Below are positions 32,900 to 45,058 of a stretch of DNA of 64,000 nucleotides, piece after piece. The stretch comes from Lichina pygmaea (taxonomy: Eukaryota > Ascomycota > Lichinomycetes > Lichinales > Lichinaceae), in assembly GCA_963422465.1 (NCBI GenBank), contig OY730170.1, positions 1,178,001 through 1,242,000 of the forward strand. The letters are read 5' to 3'. A program made the position numbers and the translations under genes. How positions within the stretch are numbered: position 1 is the stretch's first letter; every line of letters starts with the position of its first letter. Under the pieces are notes generated by a model. The model searched no databases. It was given only the letters and a program-made list of their open reading frames with translations, and was not told the DNA's origin.

Positions 32900-33498
32900 T
32901 GTTGTGGTCTGTACTGTACTGTCCTATCCGAGTATAGGATTAGGGCAAGAGGTGGAAGGTGGGTTGGTTCTCGCAGGAGAGGAGTGTCAAGGAGTGCGAA
33001 GGGGTTTGGTGGAATGTGGTGGTGGTGACACCTGATCAATAGCTTTGTACAAAAGGATTGTATTGAAGTAGATCTAGTTGTCTGGATCACAACATGAGTT
33101 GAAGACAATTGTTCCATAGGGGAACTATTGTCAGACTATATAGTGCTGGCCTGTTGAGACAATCAAGATTGTCTTGACAGTCTTGATGTCAAGACAGGTA
33201 AGATTGTCTTGACAGTCCCACTATGTTATGCATCCTGTGTTAAGACTGGTGAGATTGTCTTGATGCTTCATGCATCCTGTGTTGAGACTGGTGAGATTGT
33301 CTTGATGCTTCATGCATCCTGTGTTGAGACTGGTGAGATTGTCTTAATGCTTTATGTATCCTGCGTCAAGACTCCTGTGTGTCTTGACAGTCACGTGACC
33401 TCTTGTTGGTTGGTCACTTGACTTCCATGGTGTCCTCTTGCCTGGCCCGCAGCCTGATTGCCTATAAATAAGTGGCTCCCATCCCATAGGTCATAACA
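32900..33498 (-). repeat. Solo LTR, family B, inside Gypsy C
   Basis: 599 bases in minus orientation, with target duplication ATAGG (32,895-32,899 and 33,499-33,503). It splits the region between the integrase and RNase H parts of element C. Confidence 0.92.
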
Positions 33499-36400
33499 AT
33501 AGGCAGCTTGGATGATGTCTGAAAGAGGTGTAGCATCAGGTTCAGTGTCAACTGGTGCAGCTTCTGAACATCTCAGGATCTGGATAGGCTTGACTTGAAC
33601 CTCTGAATGTGCAAGATTCTTGGACTTAAGGATGACTTGCTCCATGAAGTCTTGACAGAGATCACTGTCTGACAGGAGGTCTTGGGAATGTCAAGTGAGG
33701 GTGTTGGCCTTGCACTGACTACCTGGACAGTAGCTGATCTTGAAATTGAAGTGTGACAAGAACTTGCTCCAACAGGCTTGACAGCAGGAAAGACACTTTG
33801 ACAACATGAAGTACTCCAAGTTCTTATGATCAGAGATCACCTTGACAGGTTCTGGAGATTCTTCAAGCTCTGCTCACCATTCTTCAAAAGCACAGACAAT
33901 TGCCAGCAACTCTTTGTTATAGATCTTGTAGTTGCATTCTGCTGGCAGGTGGTGGTGTGATAAGAAAGCAACAGTGTAGAACTTCTTCATGGTCTGGCTG
34001 TGACAGGACAGCACCAGAGACATAGTCAGAAGTGTCAGTCTCAACAACACACTCCTTCTCTGGATCAAAGTGCTGCAGGATAGGTGCAGTCCTGAACACC
34101 TTCTTGATACTTTCAAACAAGCACTGCTCTGGGGTTTCCCACTTGAAGGCAACATTCTTCTTGGTCAGAGCTGTGAGCAGAGATGCAAGCTTGGCAAAGT
34201 CTTTGATGAACCAGTGGTAGAAGTTTGCAAAGGCAATAAAGCTCTGCACTTTCTTGAGACTGGCAGAAGGATTCCACTCCTTGATGGTGTCAGTCTTGGC
34301 TGGGTCTATGCTCACAGATCTGGGTTGGCTATCTTCAGTGGCAGACTGAATGATGAGGCCAAGGTACTTGACTTGATACACTTCAAAGTCACACTTGGAG
34401 ATGTCAACTTGCAGGCTTGCATCTTGTAGTCGACTGAGAACAAGCTTGACATGCTTCCAGTGTTCCTTGAGTGTCTGACTGTAGACAAGGATGTTATCCA
34501 CATAGGCAGTGCTAAAGATGTCAAGGATGTCAGGTCCCAAAACATCATTGATGTAGTTCTGGAATGTGCTTGGAGCATTGGCAAGACCAAAGGGCATGAC
34601 GAGGTATTCGTAGAGGCCTGAGCGTGTGCGGAACGCAGTCTTCTATTCTTCACCTTCCTTCATCCAGATATGGTTGAAGGCCACTTCAAGAGCTCTGGAA
34701 AAACTCTCACCTAGAAACAAGCACTTCAACTGTTTTCTCTTCCTTTCTTCCTCTCTACTGTTCAGAGATTGGCAGAACACTTTTTCTTATTAATAAAAAT
34801 CTGAAACTCTCTTCTCTTCATCCTACCTTCTGGAATAAAGACTTTGTTTCTCTTGAAATCTACTTGGAAAACTCTTCTACTTCTCTCTGGGTACATAATC
34901 TCTACTTCACCCCATCAAGTCAAGAAAACTACACAGAGGTATCAGAAGCTCTTCTCTGTTTACTCCAAAATACTTTACAAGAACAAGGACAACATATTCT
35001 TCTCACAGACTCAAATCTTCACCACCCAGACTGGTCAAAGAAAAGAAGACTGTACTCTGAGACTGCAAACAAGTTTCAAGACCTAATGAAAAGTTTAAAT
35101 CTGGATTTAGCTATTGCACCTTTCACCCCTACCAGAGCAAGATCTCTTTCTGAAAAACCATGTTCTCCTATTGATCTGTCTTTTATTTCTTCTTCTCTTT
35201 CTAACTCTCTGATTTTCTCTAAAGTGGCTCTTCAGTTCTTTCATGGGTCTGACCACAGACCTGTACTAACCTGCCTGGACCTGGATCCTCCAAGGAAAAT
35301 CTGGAAACCAGAAAGAAACTGGAGAACACTGGACTCAAACCTTGCAAGAGTAGAGTGTGAGAAGCTACACCTGCCCTTCCACTTCCAAGACAAATATGAA
35401 GTGGATGAGTACTTGGAGTATCTTGACAACTTTCTCCAAGAAATAGCAAGCAAATCCACACAGCTCCAGAAGCAATCTGGCCACTCAGTTCCCTGGTGGA
35501 ATCAAGAGATCCAAAACAAGGTTAAAGAGGAAAGAAGAGTAAGAAGAAAAGTGCAAAAAAGGCAAGCAAGTCAAGAGGAACTTGAGCAAGCAACTAAGCT
35601 CAAGAAAAAGGCAGTCAGAGATGGAAAACAGAACACTTTCAGACACCAAATCCATGAGCTGGCCAGCTCTTCAAAGTTCTGGAAGCTTGCAAAGTGGGGA
35701 AAGTCCAAAGCCAACAAGACTCCTGATCTTCCTCTGGTTCCTGACCTGGAAACACAAGAAGGAATAGCCAAAACCTTTGAGGAAAAGACTAAAGCCTCCT
35801 CACAGCAGTTCTTTCCAAAAGCTCTAGTTCCAGAACCAGGCTCAGAAAGCTCCCAGACTATCTCTGAGATACAGCTCTCCCAGGAGGTAACATGGGAAGA
35901 GGTGGAGCAAATTCTGGCCAAGAAGAAACATTTCACAGCAGGAGGGAGAGATAAGCTGCCAAATGGATTTCTGAGAGCTCTGGGGCCTAGGTTCTGCCAA
36001 GCTCTAGCTATTCTGACTTCAACATGCTGGAAACTAGAGTACTTCCCTGAAAGATTTAAGAGTGCAAAAACAGTCTGCTTGAGGAAACCTGGCAAGAGAA
36101 CCTACAATCAAGCTAAAGCCTGGCACCCTATAGCTCTGCTAAACACAACAGGCAAGCTGATGGAAGCTATTGCTGCAGCCAGACTAAGCAAGATAGCAGA
36201 AGAAGCTGGACTATTGCCAGATATCCAGATGGACTTTAGGAAAGGAAGATCCACAGAAGCAGCACTTTTCCTTCTAACCTTCCAAGTGGAAAAAGTCTGA
36301 AAGGAAGGCATGGTTGCATCCCTACTCTCACTGGATATCTCAGAAGCCTATGACAGAGTTCTCCCCAAGATACTACAGCAAATTCTGAAAAGAAAAGGAA

Positions 36401-36589
36401 TACCTGCCTGGCTAGCTTCCTGGATCTACTCTTTCTGTGATAAGCGCTCTACCACTCTTGTCTTTGATGATTCTGAGTCTTGTTCTATTCCTATTCATTG
36501 TGGAGTTTCTCAAGACTCTCCAGTATCCTCTATTCTTTTTCTATTCTACATTTCTGAATTGCATAAGACTGTGCATACTCCCTCTTCTG

Positions 36590-37186
36590 TGTTGCGGTCT
36601 GTACCGTACTGTCCTATCCGAGTATAGGATTAGGGCGAGAGGTGGAAGGCGAGTTGGTTCTCGCAGGAGAGGAGTGTCAAGGAGTGCGAAGGGGTTTGGT
36701 GGAATGTGGTGGTGGTGACACCTGATCAATGGCTTCGTACAAAGGATTGTATTGAAGTAGATCTAGTTGTCTGGATCACAACATGAGTTGAAGACGATTG
36801 TTCCATAAGGGAACTATCGCCGGACTATATAGTGCTGGCCTGTCAAGATGATCAAGATTGTCTTGACAGTCTTGACGTCGAGACAGGTGAGATTGTCTCA
36901 ACAGTCCCACCATGTTATGCACCCTGCGTCAAGACTGGTGAGATTGTCTTGATGCTTCATGCATCATGCGTCAAGACTGGTGAGATTGTCTCGATGCTTC
37001 ATGCATCATGCGTCAAGACTGGTGAGATTGTCTTGATGCTTCATGCATCATGTGTCAAGACTCCCGTGTGTCTCGACAGTCACATGACCCCTTGTTGGTT
37101 AGTCACTTGACTTCCATGGTGTCCTCTTGCCTGGCCCGCGGCCTGATTGCCTATAAATGAGTGGCTCCCATCCCTGGGTCGTAACA
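36590..37186 (-). repeat. 3' LTR of Gypsy B
   Basis: 597 bases, TGTTGCGG..CGTAACA on the plus strand. U3 has several 42-base units with the core catgcatcatgcgtcaagac. It adjoins the polypurine tract of the element at 37,187-37,200. Confidence 0.93.
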
Positions 37187-37230
37187 CTACCCTCCTCTCC
37201 TTCATTCATCGTCCTGATGAATTCTTGAGT

Positions 37231-37572
37231 ATGTCTGCAAAATCACGTGCCTCTGCTTACCGAAACCAACTGGCAGCCCAGATCTGTGATCATAACTTTG
37301 TGTCGCTTGCTCCGTGTGACTTCTGTGTTTTGAACCACAAGCCCTGCTTCCGAATGTCTGACGACAACGATAAGTTGAAGTGCGCTGAGTGCACTCGTCA
37401 GGGAAAGTCCTGTGTGTCACTTTCTTGGGAGTCACTGAACATGACTCAGGATAACCTTCGCGAGGATTTGGCTGTTGATGAGGCCAAGCGGGATGCTCTT
37501 GTCAAGCAGCTTGCCGAGCTGCAGGCTCGTGTGTCCCGAAAGCGAAAGGTTCTTGAGGGTGCTGAGGGTTGA
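37231..37572 (+). CDS. Antisense Zn2Cys6-like small protein of Gypsy B
   Basis: A 113-residue frame from ATG 37,231 (MSAKSRASAYRNQLAAQ), 45 bases inside the 3' LTR and antisense to pol. The cysteine pattern C-x2-C-x6-C-x11-C-x2-C-x6-C starts at about residue 30 (CDFCVLNHKPC) and ends with KCAECTRQGKSC. VSLSWESLNMTQDNLRED follows, then a helix likely to form a coiled coil (DALVKQLAELQARVSRKRKV). That order, zinc cluster then helix, matches fungal Zn2Cys6 regulators, which dimerise through a coiled coil. The basic residues usual between the second and third cysteines are few (NHK), so DNA binding is unproven. The frame is open upstream into the LTR. Confidence 0.7.
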   Translation: MSAKSRASAYRNQLAAQICDHNFVSLAPCDFCVLNHKPCFRMSDDNDKLKCAECTRQGKSCVSLSWESLNMTQDNLREDLAVDEAKRDALVKQLAELQARVSRKRKVLEGAEG

Positions 37573-40500
37573 GCAAAGAAGAAGCTCCAGTGCCTTGTTG
37601 CTGAAATGGAGGTGGATGGTGAAGACTTGTCGGTGACAGTTATTGATGTGTCCGCACTGCAGGCCGAGCTGTTTGGTCCTGCTCCTGCCGGAACTGCTGC
37701 AGGAGGAGCTGGCAGTTCGCGAGGTTCCTGAGTGGCTCCCAGGTATTTTCCGAGTCTGGGTAGTCTTTCCACTTGACAAGGTATCACTGACCTTTTCTCT
37801 TCAGGATCTGTTCGGCCTCAAATTCCTGTTCTTCCTCTGGTTGGTAATGAAATGTTTCCTGCAAGGGTGTGCTCTGGTCGGCTAATTTGATCATTGAGAT
37901 GTGAAAGTTTGGGTGTACCCAAGCGTCTCTCGGTAGTCGCAGTCTGACATTGACTGGTCCGGTTTTTTCTTCGACTGAAAATAGTCCGACCTTGACATGG
38001 TCTAGTTTCTTTGTTCTTAGTTTCTTTGTTCTCCAATTTCTTGTGAGGAGGTAGACTTTATCCCCCTTCTTTAGCTGAGATGCCATTTTCGATTTCTTGT
38101 CCATTTGGCATTGTATTCTTTCTGAGGTCTCTTGAAGGTAGTGCCTCATCATCATGTGCGTTTGTTGTAGGAGCTTGTCGTGTTGGAGTGCTTTCTCCAC
38201 ATTTGGTGAAGCTCTGCTTGGCATCCTGATGTTCGCATGTTGTCCAAAATTGGCAAAAAATGGCGATTCCTTTGTTGAGTCTGGTCTGTGCTGGTTGATT
38301 GCCAGCTGTGCCACCAGTAATAACTGTGCCCAATTGCTGTGGGTCTTGTTGATGTAATGCTGTAAGTAAGTCTCCAGGACTTGGTTCGCTCACTCTGTCT
38401 GGCTGTCAGTTCGTGGATGATAGGCTGTAGACATTTTGGGTTTTGTTCCCATGGCTGCACTAATTGTCTTCCAGTAGTTGGATGTGAAGAGTTTATCTCT
38501 GTCTGTAATGATTGTGATCAGAACTCCGTGGTCTCTGACCAATCTGTCCAGTAAGAGGTGTCCCAACTGTTCTGCTGTGTGGGTCTCCTTGAATAGTACC
38601 ACTATTAGATATTTTGTGAATCTGTCCACTATCACCATAATCGAGTCGTAGGTGATTCCTGTGACTGGGTCTTTGGACTTGGGTAGCTTTGTGATGAAGT
38701 CCATTGACATGTCTTCCCACGGGCCTCTCGGTATCGTGTTCAGGTGTCCTTCTCCGTATAGCTTATGTCTTCCATGTTTGTTTTTCTGGCATAGTAGACA
38801 CTTGCTGATGTAGTTTGTGACATGTTGTCAGAGGTTAATGACATTGTTCCCTGCCCGTTGGATAAGGTCTGTGGTCTTGGAGATTCCTGGGTGACCATGT
38901 GCTGGATTGTTGTGGTAGTTCCTTATTAGTTCTTCAGTGTCTTCTGCCGTGAGCTTGTTGATCTGTGGCTGGGGCACCAGGTTTCCTTGCTGGTCCTGCT
39001 GTAAGATTGTTCCTTGGTGTTCATCATCTTCCATGTGGTCTTTTCGTCAGCTTAGTGCGTCTGCTCTCCTATTGTCTCGTCCAGGGGTGTACAAGATCTT
39101 GAACTTGTGTTGCCCTAGGAGTTCAGCCCATCTGACTTGCTGTCTGTTCAGCTTCTTGGTTGTCGTGAACGTTGTCAGATTCTTGTGGTCTGTGAGAATA
39201 GTGAGTTCGGAACTGCTTTCCGCGTACACTCTCCAGTGTTCGAGTGCGTTGACGACTGCCAGTAGCTCTTTATCGTGGATATCATAGTTTTGTTCCACTT
39301 GTGTTATTTTTCGTGAGTAGTAGGCAACTGGGTGCCACTTGCCGTCTGCCTGTTGGCATAGACATGCTCCCACTGCTTGATCTGAAGCATCTGTCTTGAT
39401 TTGTGTCGGCTGGCCTGTCTTGAAGTTGAGGAGAACTAGTTCCTTGGCGCAAGTGTCCTTGAGCTGTTGGAATGCTTTTTGTTGTCTCTCCGTCCACCAG
39501 TACTCCACGTCCTTCTTCGTGAGTTCTGTCAGTGGTGTTGCCATCTGTGAGTAGTTCTTGATGAACTGTTGGTTGAAGTTGGCAAATCCCAGGAAGGCTT
39601 GTACTTCCTTAACTGATGTCAGTGTTAGCTATTGCTGAATCACTTTGATTTTCTCAGGGTCAATCTTGGTCCCTTCAATCACTATGATGTATCCGAGGAA
39701 TTCAACTTCCAGTTTGTTGAACTCGCATTTCTTCAGGTTGAGCTTGAGCCCTGCCTCTTGTAGGTATCGTAGAACATCCTTCACATGTTTGGTATGTTCT
39801 TGTTGCGTGTTCAAGTAGACAAGAATGTTGTCCAGGTAGGCGATAGCTGTTTGGTCCAGGTGTGCTCTGATAACATTGTTGATCAATGCTTGACATGTTG
39901 CTGGTGCGTTTGTGAGTCTGAATAGCATAACCAGATACTTGTAGTGTCTGTATCAGGTTCTGAAGGCTGTCTTCCATTCTTCTCCTTTTTTCATGCGTAT
40001 CAGGTTGTATGCTCCTTTCAAGTCCAGCTTGGTGAAGATTGTAGCTTGGCTGATCCTGTCTCGCAATTTGTTCGCATTTGGCAGTGGATATTGATTCTTG
40101 ATGGTAATGTTGTTGAGTTTCCTGTAATCCACACAAAGTCGAAGACTTCTGTCTTTCTTTGGTGCAAATAGTATCGGGTATCCTGCTGGCGATTGAGATT
40201 CTTGAATGAAACCCTTTTTCAGGTTTTCCTCCAGGTACTCGCGAAGTACTTGAAGCTTTTTCTCTGATAACTGGTAAATTGGTCCAAATCCTGGCTCTGT
40301 AGCTGGTTGCAACTTGATCTCATGATCCCAAGGTTGGTGCTTAGGCAACACTGCTGTTGTTGTCTCTTCCTGAAAGAGGTTATCATACCCAGGTCAGTAC
40401 TCTTCAGGGATCTCCAGAGGGTTAACAACTTCCTCTCTCTTCATCTCTGACTGTTTGGCCACCTAGTTCTGGGGTGTGCCTGTCAAGGCAGACCTCTTCT

Positions 40501-42528
40501 CTTGAGAGTCGTCCTTTCTGTCGGTGAGGTTCCACTGAGGACTCCTTCCCTCATCTGTCCATGCCTTCTGCGGCTGGTAACAGGTCCGAGCTGTGTTGTT
40601 AGTGCAGTTCCTAAATGTGAGTACTCCTGTCTTCCAGTTAACAACTGGGTTGTGCTTCTTTAGCCAAGGCATCCCCAAGTAGATATCCTGAGTGGCCAAC
40701 TCGACAATATCAAGGTGGATCCTTTCAGCATGGTGTCTGGTAACTATTTCCATTGGCTGCGTCTTATGGCAGACTAGCTCTGTCTGTCCATTTGCCATCA
40801 CAAGCTGATAGGGCTGCTGCTTGTGTCTCCTTCCAGTGCCGAGGGTGTCGTAAAGTTGTCTTGAAATGTAGTTTCCACTGGCTCCAGAGTCAACAAGTGT
40901 GTATGTCTGTACTGGCGTGTTGGCGTGTAGTGACACAGGTAATCGCAGGTGCTTTGCGTTGCTAGGGGTCATGTTGTTGAGCTCCTGATGTCACCCCTTG
41001 ACAAGGGAGTTCAGTCTTTTCCTGATTGAAGTGTCTTACCACTGACTGGGCAATGGGTCCAGCCATTCCCATCAGTTCTGAGGAATCCGTTCATGAATTT
41101 GTCTTGCTGATGCTTGTCACATCCAGGCTTGAGGCAGTACTGCCAATTGTCGACGTAGCAGTTGTAGTTGTTGCCTTGCTGTAGGAACATGAGGTGTTTG
41201 TGCCAATCATGTGTGTGCCCGGGGAATGCGGTGTGTTGGCGTTTGTCCCAAAGATGGATTTCACACGCATCCTTCTCGCAATTGACCCAATGCTTGTGGC
41301 AGGTGGCGTGGTAGGGTGAATGTCCTCCGTACCTTCGTAGTTGTTCGTGGTAGGTGTAGTAGTGCTTTGTGCAAAACCTCCACTGTAGTTCGCCGTGCTG
41401 TAGATTTCGTGGGTCTATGCTGTAAGTATAGCTTCCTTGTGGTATTTCTTCTTTGATAGACATGGGTTCGTCTCAGTCTCCATCAGAGGTGGTTAAGGGC
41501 TCCTGTCCCTTGTTCTGACCTGTTAGTTCTGGTAGGTCCTTGCCTCCTGATGTTGCCAGTTGGTGGGCTGCTTCCAATGTCTGATTGTAGTTGTCCCATT
41601 GTTCGAGGGATAGCTGAGCCTTTCCTGGTGGGTCCTCTGGCTTAATGACATTCCAGTCTCCGTCAAGTGTATTAAGTTGCTGTCAGTGCACCTTGTTCTT
41701 TGAACAACAGTCTTTCGCCATGTGGCCTAGCTTGCCACAGGCATAGCACTTTAGTGCTTTCCCTTTTTTATTGTTCCTTCCCTTCATGAACCTTCCCTTG
41801 TGGTGGACTGCATCCAGTTCCATGGGTGCATAGCTATATGGGTCATGTGGCAGTGCCTTGTTAGGCGGCTTGTAGTGGTTGCTCACATGCCATGCGGGGT
41901 GGCTGTATCCTCCGTCGTGGTGTTTCTCCATCACTCACTCGAATAGTTTGTCATCGATGTTGATTGCTTGTGCGATAAGTTCATCCAGTGTGTCGACCGC
42001 TCGTCCATCGAAGGTGATTTCATCCTTCACGTTTTCCTTGAGTCCACGTCGGTACATGACCATCAGGGCGTTATCGTCCTAGTCAGTCAGTACTGAGTAT
42101 TGTTTGAACTGCGTAGTGTACTCTGCAGCTGAGCGTTGTTGTTTGATGTGCTGGATCATTTGTATAGCCACTTTATCTTTGTTAGATAGTCCAAGGATCT
42201 TTTTGATCTCTTCCTTGAATCACGTCCATTTTGTCATCCATTCCATTGTGCCGTTGTGGTCTCTGTTTCCTGAGAGATGTTTGTTGACGTAAGGCTTGAT
42301 CCATCAATAAGTATTACCTCTCATGTAAGTGGTTGCAAAGAGGGGCCACTTTTCCTTAGGCAGCTTTGTCTCTGGTTGGAATTGAAAGTAGACTTGGAGT
42401 TGCATGAGCCAGTCGTCAACCTTGTTTCTTTCGCTGTAGAACAGGTCTGGCTTGGCGACACTAATCTTTCCATCTGGGAAGTTGGGGTTGGTTGCTCCTG
42501 AGGTACTCATCCTTGAGGGTCTTCAAAG

Positions 42529-43127
42529 TGTTGCGGTCTGTACTGTACTGTCCTATCCGAGTATAGGATTAGGGTGAGAGGTGGAAGGCGGGTTGGTTCT
42601 CGCAGGAGAGGAGTGTCAAGGAGTGCGAAGGGGTTTGGTGGAACGTGGTGGTGGTGACACCTGATCAATGGCTTCGTACAAAGGATTGTATTGAAGTAGA
42701 TCTAGTTGTCTGGATCACAACATGAGTTGAAGACGATTGTTCCATAAGGGAACTATCGCCGGACTATATAGTGCTGGCCTGTCGAGATGATCAAGATTGT
42801 CTTGACAGTCTTGACGTCAAGACGGGTGAGATTGTCTCGACAGTCCCACCATGTTATGCACCCTGCGTCGAGACTGGTGAGATTGTCTCGATGCTTCATG
42901 CATCATGCGTCGAGACTGGTGAGATTGTCTTGATGCTTCATGCATCATGTGTCAAGACTGGTGAGATTGTCTTGATGCTTCATGCATCATGTGTCAAGAC
43001 TCCCGTGTGTGTCTCGACAGTCACGTGACCTCTTGTTGGTTGGTCACTTGACTTCCATGGTGTCCTCTTGCCTGGCCCGCGGCCTGATTGCCTATAAATA
43101 AGTGGCTCCCATCCCTGGGTCGTAACA
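42529..43127 (-). repeat. 5' LTR of Gypsy B
   Basis: 599 bases. Same structure as the 3' LTR, with a small number of differences, mostly C/T. Target duplication TTCTG follows at 43,128. Confidence 0.93.
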
Positions 43128-43939
43128 TTCTGGTGTATCTGCCCTGGGGTTTGCAGATGATACAAATCTGCTTGCTTTTGGTCACTCCTTGAAAAGTAAT
43201 CTTCTGAAGTTAAAGAACACACACCACAAATGTCTATCCTGGACTGCAAGACATGGAATAGTCTTCTCACCTGAGAAATATGAAATACTTCATTTTTCCA
43301 GAAGAAGATCAGACAATCTTCAGCTCAAGCTCAGACTGGGGAATGTGATTCTCAAACCAAAAGAAGAAGTGTGAGTACTTGGAGTGTACCTAGATGCAAA
43401 GCTCCACTGGCACAAACACCAGAGGATTATTCTTCAAAAAGCACAGAAAGCACTCTCTTCCCTTTCTAGAACTTCCTATTCTACTTGGGGCTTTCCAGTT
43501 CACACATCATGTCTGGTGTACACTGCTATACTGAGATCTCTACTGAGCTATGCAGTGGGGATCTGGTTTAACCCTCTAAGAAAATCCTCCAATATCTCTT
43601 CTCTTGTTTCATTTCAAAACAGATGTCTAAGACTTATTGGGGGTGCTTTCAAAGCCACTCCTTCTTTTCTATTAGAGAGTGAGCTTTTTCTTCTATCTCT
43701 AGACCTCTACTTTAAATTTCGCACTGCCTGTTTTCTTTCTTCTATTCAAAAATCCCCTCTCAAATAATTTCTTGACAGTATCTTTTCCACTATTTCCAGC
43801 TATACCTCTCTCTTGAAGAAACCTTTAAAGAAATCCTCAACTATCTCTCCTAAGTGGAAATTCACTTGGTTAAGTCAAATAACTACTAACCAGGCTAGTT
43901 CAAAGAAAGAACTACAAAAGCTCTTTACTAAAGAGTGGG

Positions 43940-45058
43940 GCCTGCGAAGACTCAAACCTCCACGCGGTGCAGGCTGGGAACCTCGGGGCAGCGATGGCAG
44001 GCAGTCTCCCAAGCTGCTTGTAGTCGCTGCACCGAGAGCTAATTGAGTCACCGGTCAAGCTGCTGGTGCCCGTGGAGCGACAGGCCACCGGAGGTGTTGT
44101 GCAGGCACCCTGGACGCCCCCGTGAAGTGACATCAGCAGAACAGAGGACTTTGACCAAACTGGTTATGAAAACCACCTGACAGATGTCTACCGTGTACAC
44201 TACAGCCCGAAGCCAGCCTTGCAACTGGTGGATGTGAAGTCTAGACACCTGACAGGGCACCTCTGGAGTAGACGAGAGGAGTTCCTATCGCACACCCCCC
44301 TTCTGGCAGAGTCTCCAGCAGCTGATGCATCGAGGATCTTGTTCTAGGAGAGGAGTGATGTCTGTACCGCAGTGTTGTTAATCGAACGGGGACTACGTGT
44401 TAAAGAAGGTGAGCAGGTGGCACGAAGGGTTTCCACCACTCCAGTACCTAAGGGCTGTGTGATAGTCAAAGTGCTGGCTTGATGGTTTTGCCTAAGGTCT
44501 TGCCACGGATTCTCTTCAGGCCACCTACGGACTGGGGCTAAGGCACTGGAGGTTCTCCAGTGGGCCACCACATACATCCGGGGTCCCACAGGCGACAGCG
44601 GGCAGACGGAGACTTCTCCCTACTTGGTTAGTGGGCTGGAAAGGTGGTCCTGCAGGTGCTGGCATGGCCTGCAGGGTCCGTAGAGCCTGCAAGGCATGGT
44701 CGGCCTCTGTACAAGAGATCTACAGAGATAACATGAAACAGCGAGAGCTGCGGGGTGTGGCATATAATGGCAGTGATGGCAGTAGGGTCTGGGCCTACTA
44801 CAAGACTGTCTATATAGCCCGAGAGGACAGAAGTGTATGCCGGTCCGTACAGAGTGCAGGCTCAGGCTGCAAATGACGGGCTCAAGGAGCAAACTGCAGT
44901 TGGAGCGTGGGCTCCGGGCTGGCAACCCGGCGCTCCGAAGCAGGACCTAGGGGTGAGCGTACACGGCGGAGTGCAAAAGACCTCAGGACTGCGGGGAAGC
45001 GTGGCAGAGACCCTGCACGGGATGTCGACTCTGCGCTATGCCTCGGCATAGCTCAACT
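43940..45058. other. Unassigned GC-rich spacer between duplication units
   Basis: 1.1 kb with clearly higher GC than either flank, lying between the broken end of LINE2 and the first base homologous to LINE1. No long protein frame. It has hairpin-prone stretches (gctccgggctggcaacccgg at about 44,919) and repeated gcagg and ctgcgaag words. It may be the 5' UTR or ORF1 part of another LINE, or DNA captured at the recombination junction. I recognise no family. Confidence 0.4.

Larger units (their letters stand above)
31118..34681 (-). mobile_element. Gypsy element C (chromodomain Ty3 type), 3' part, copy 1
   Basis: A second, distantly related Ty3/gypsy family lying on the minus strand. Visible parts from the 3' LTR inward are a chromodomain-like tail (about 31.4-31.65 kb), integrase with NCHVCSQAKPACDHQGE and DFITDLPKSRD (about 31.7-32.7 kb), RNase H (about 33.5-34.0 kb) and RT up to the LINE2 insertion at 34,682. 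A solo family B LTR sits inside. Its 5' half is absent from this copy because the duplicated block ends in LINE2. Broken in about ten places. Confidence 0.85.
36590..43127 (-). mobile_element. Gypsy element B (chromodomain Ty3 type), full length, broken
   Basis: A 6.5 kb element on the minus strand with both LTRs and target duplication TTCTG (36,585-36,589 and 43,128-43,132). The parts are the same as in family A, and its coding sequence is closely similar. gag is at about 41.7-42.5 kb, the Cys/His-rich module at about 41.0-41.4, protease at about 40.5-40.95, RT to RNase H at about 39.05-40.35, integrase at about 38.4-39.0 and the C-terminal part at about 37.6-38.3 kb. About ten breaks. It is absent from the second copy of the block, so it is younger than the duplication. 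The two LTRs are nearly identical, differing mainly by transitions. Confidence 0.93.
20439..43939. repeat. Segmental duplication, unit 1
   Basis: This block minus the Gypsy at 36,590-43,127 recurs at 45,151-62,258 in the same orientation. The offset is 24,712 at the left end, rising to 24,862 through small length changes in LTR repeats. All nested insertions and their target duplications are shared, so the nest was built first and then duplicated as a unit of about 17 kb. Confidence 0.9.
34682..43939 (+). mobile_element. LINE2 copy 1, carrying a full Gypsy insert, 3' end missing
   Basis: Same LINE family as LINE1 but longer at the 5' side. It includes the C-terminal half of the endonuclease (LLTDSNLHHPDWS, HGSDHRPVLTCL), the linker and the RT. 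It enters Gypsy C at a GGTTGAAGGC site. It is interrupted by Gypsy B at 36,590-43,127 (target duplication TTCTG) and resumes at 43,128. Homology stops abruptly at 43,939, where the duplicated block ends. In the RT part, a TGA stands near 36,298 in place of a tryptophan codon of copy 2. A TGA at about 43,372 and a TAA at about 43,765 are shared with copy 2. Confidence 0.85.

Noticed and set aside
36832-37110. Frame with repeated GEIVLMLHASCVKT-like units in LTR B
   Set aside because: The 42-base U3 unit is divisible by three, so any copy array gives an open repetitive frame; it is LTR regulatory DNA.
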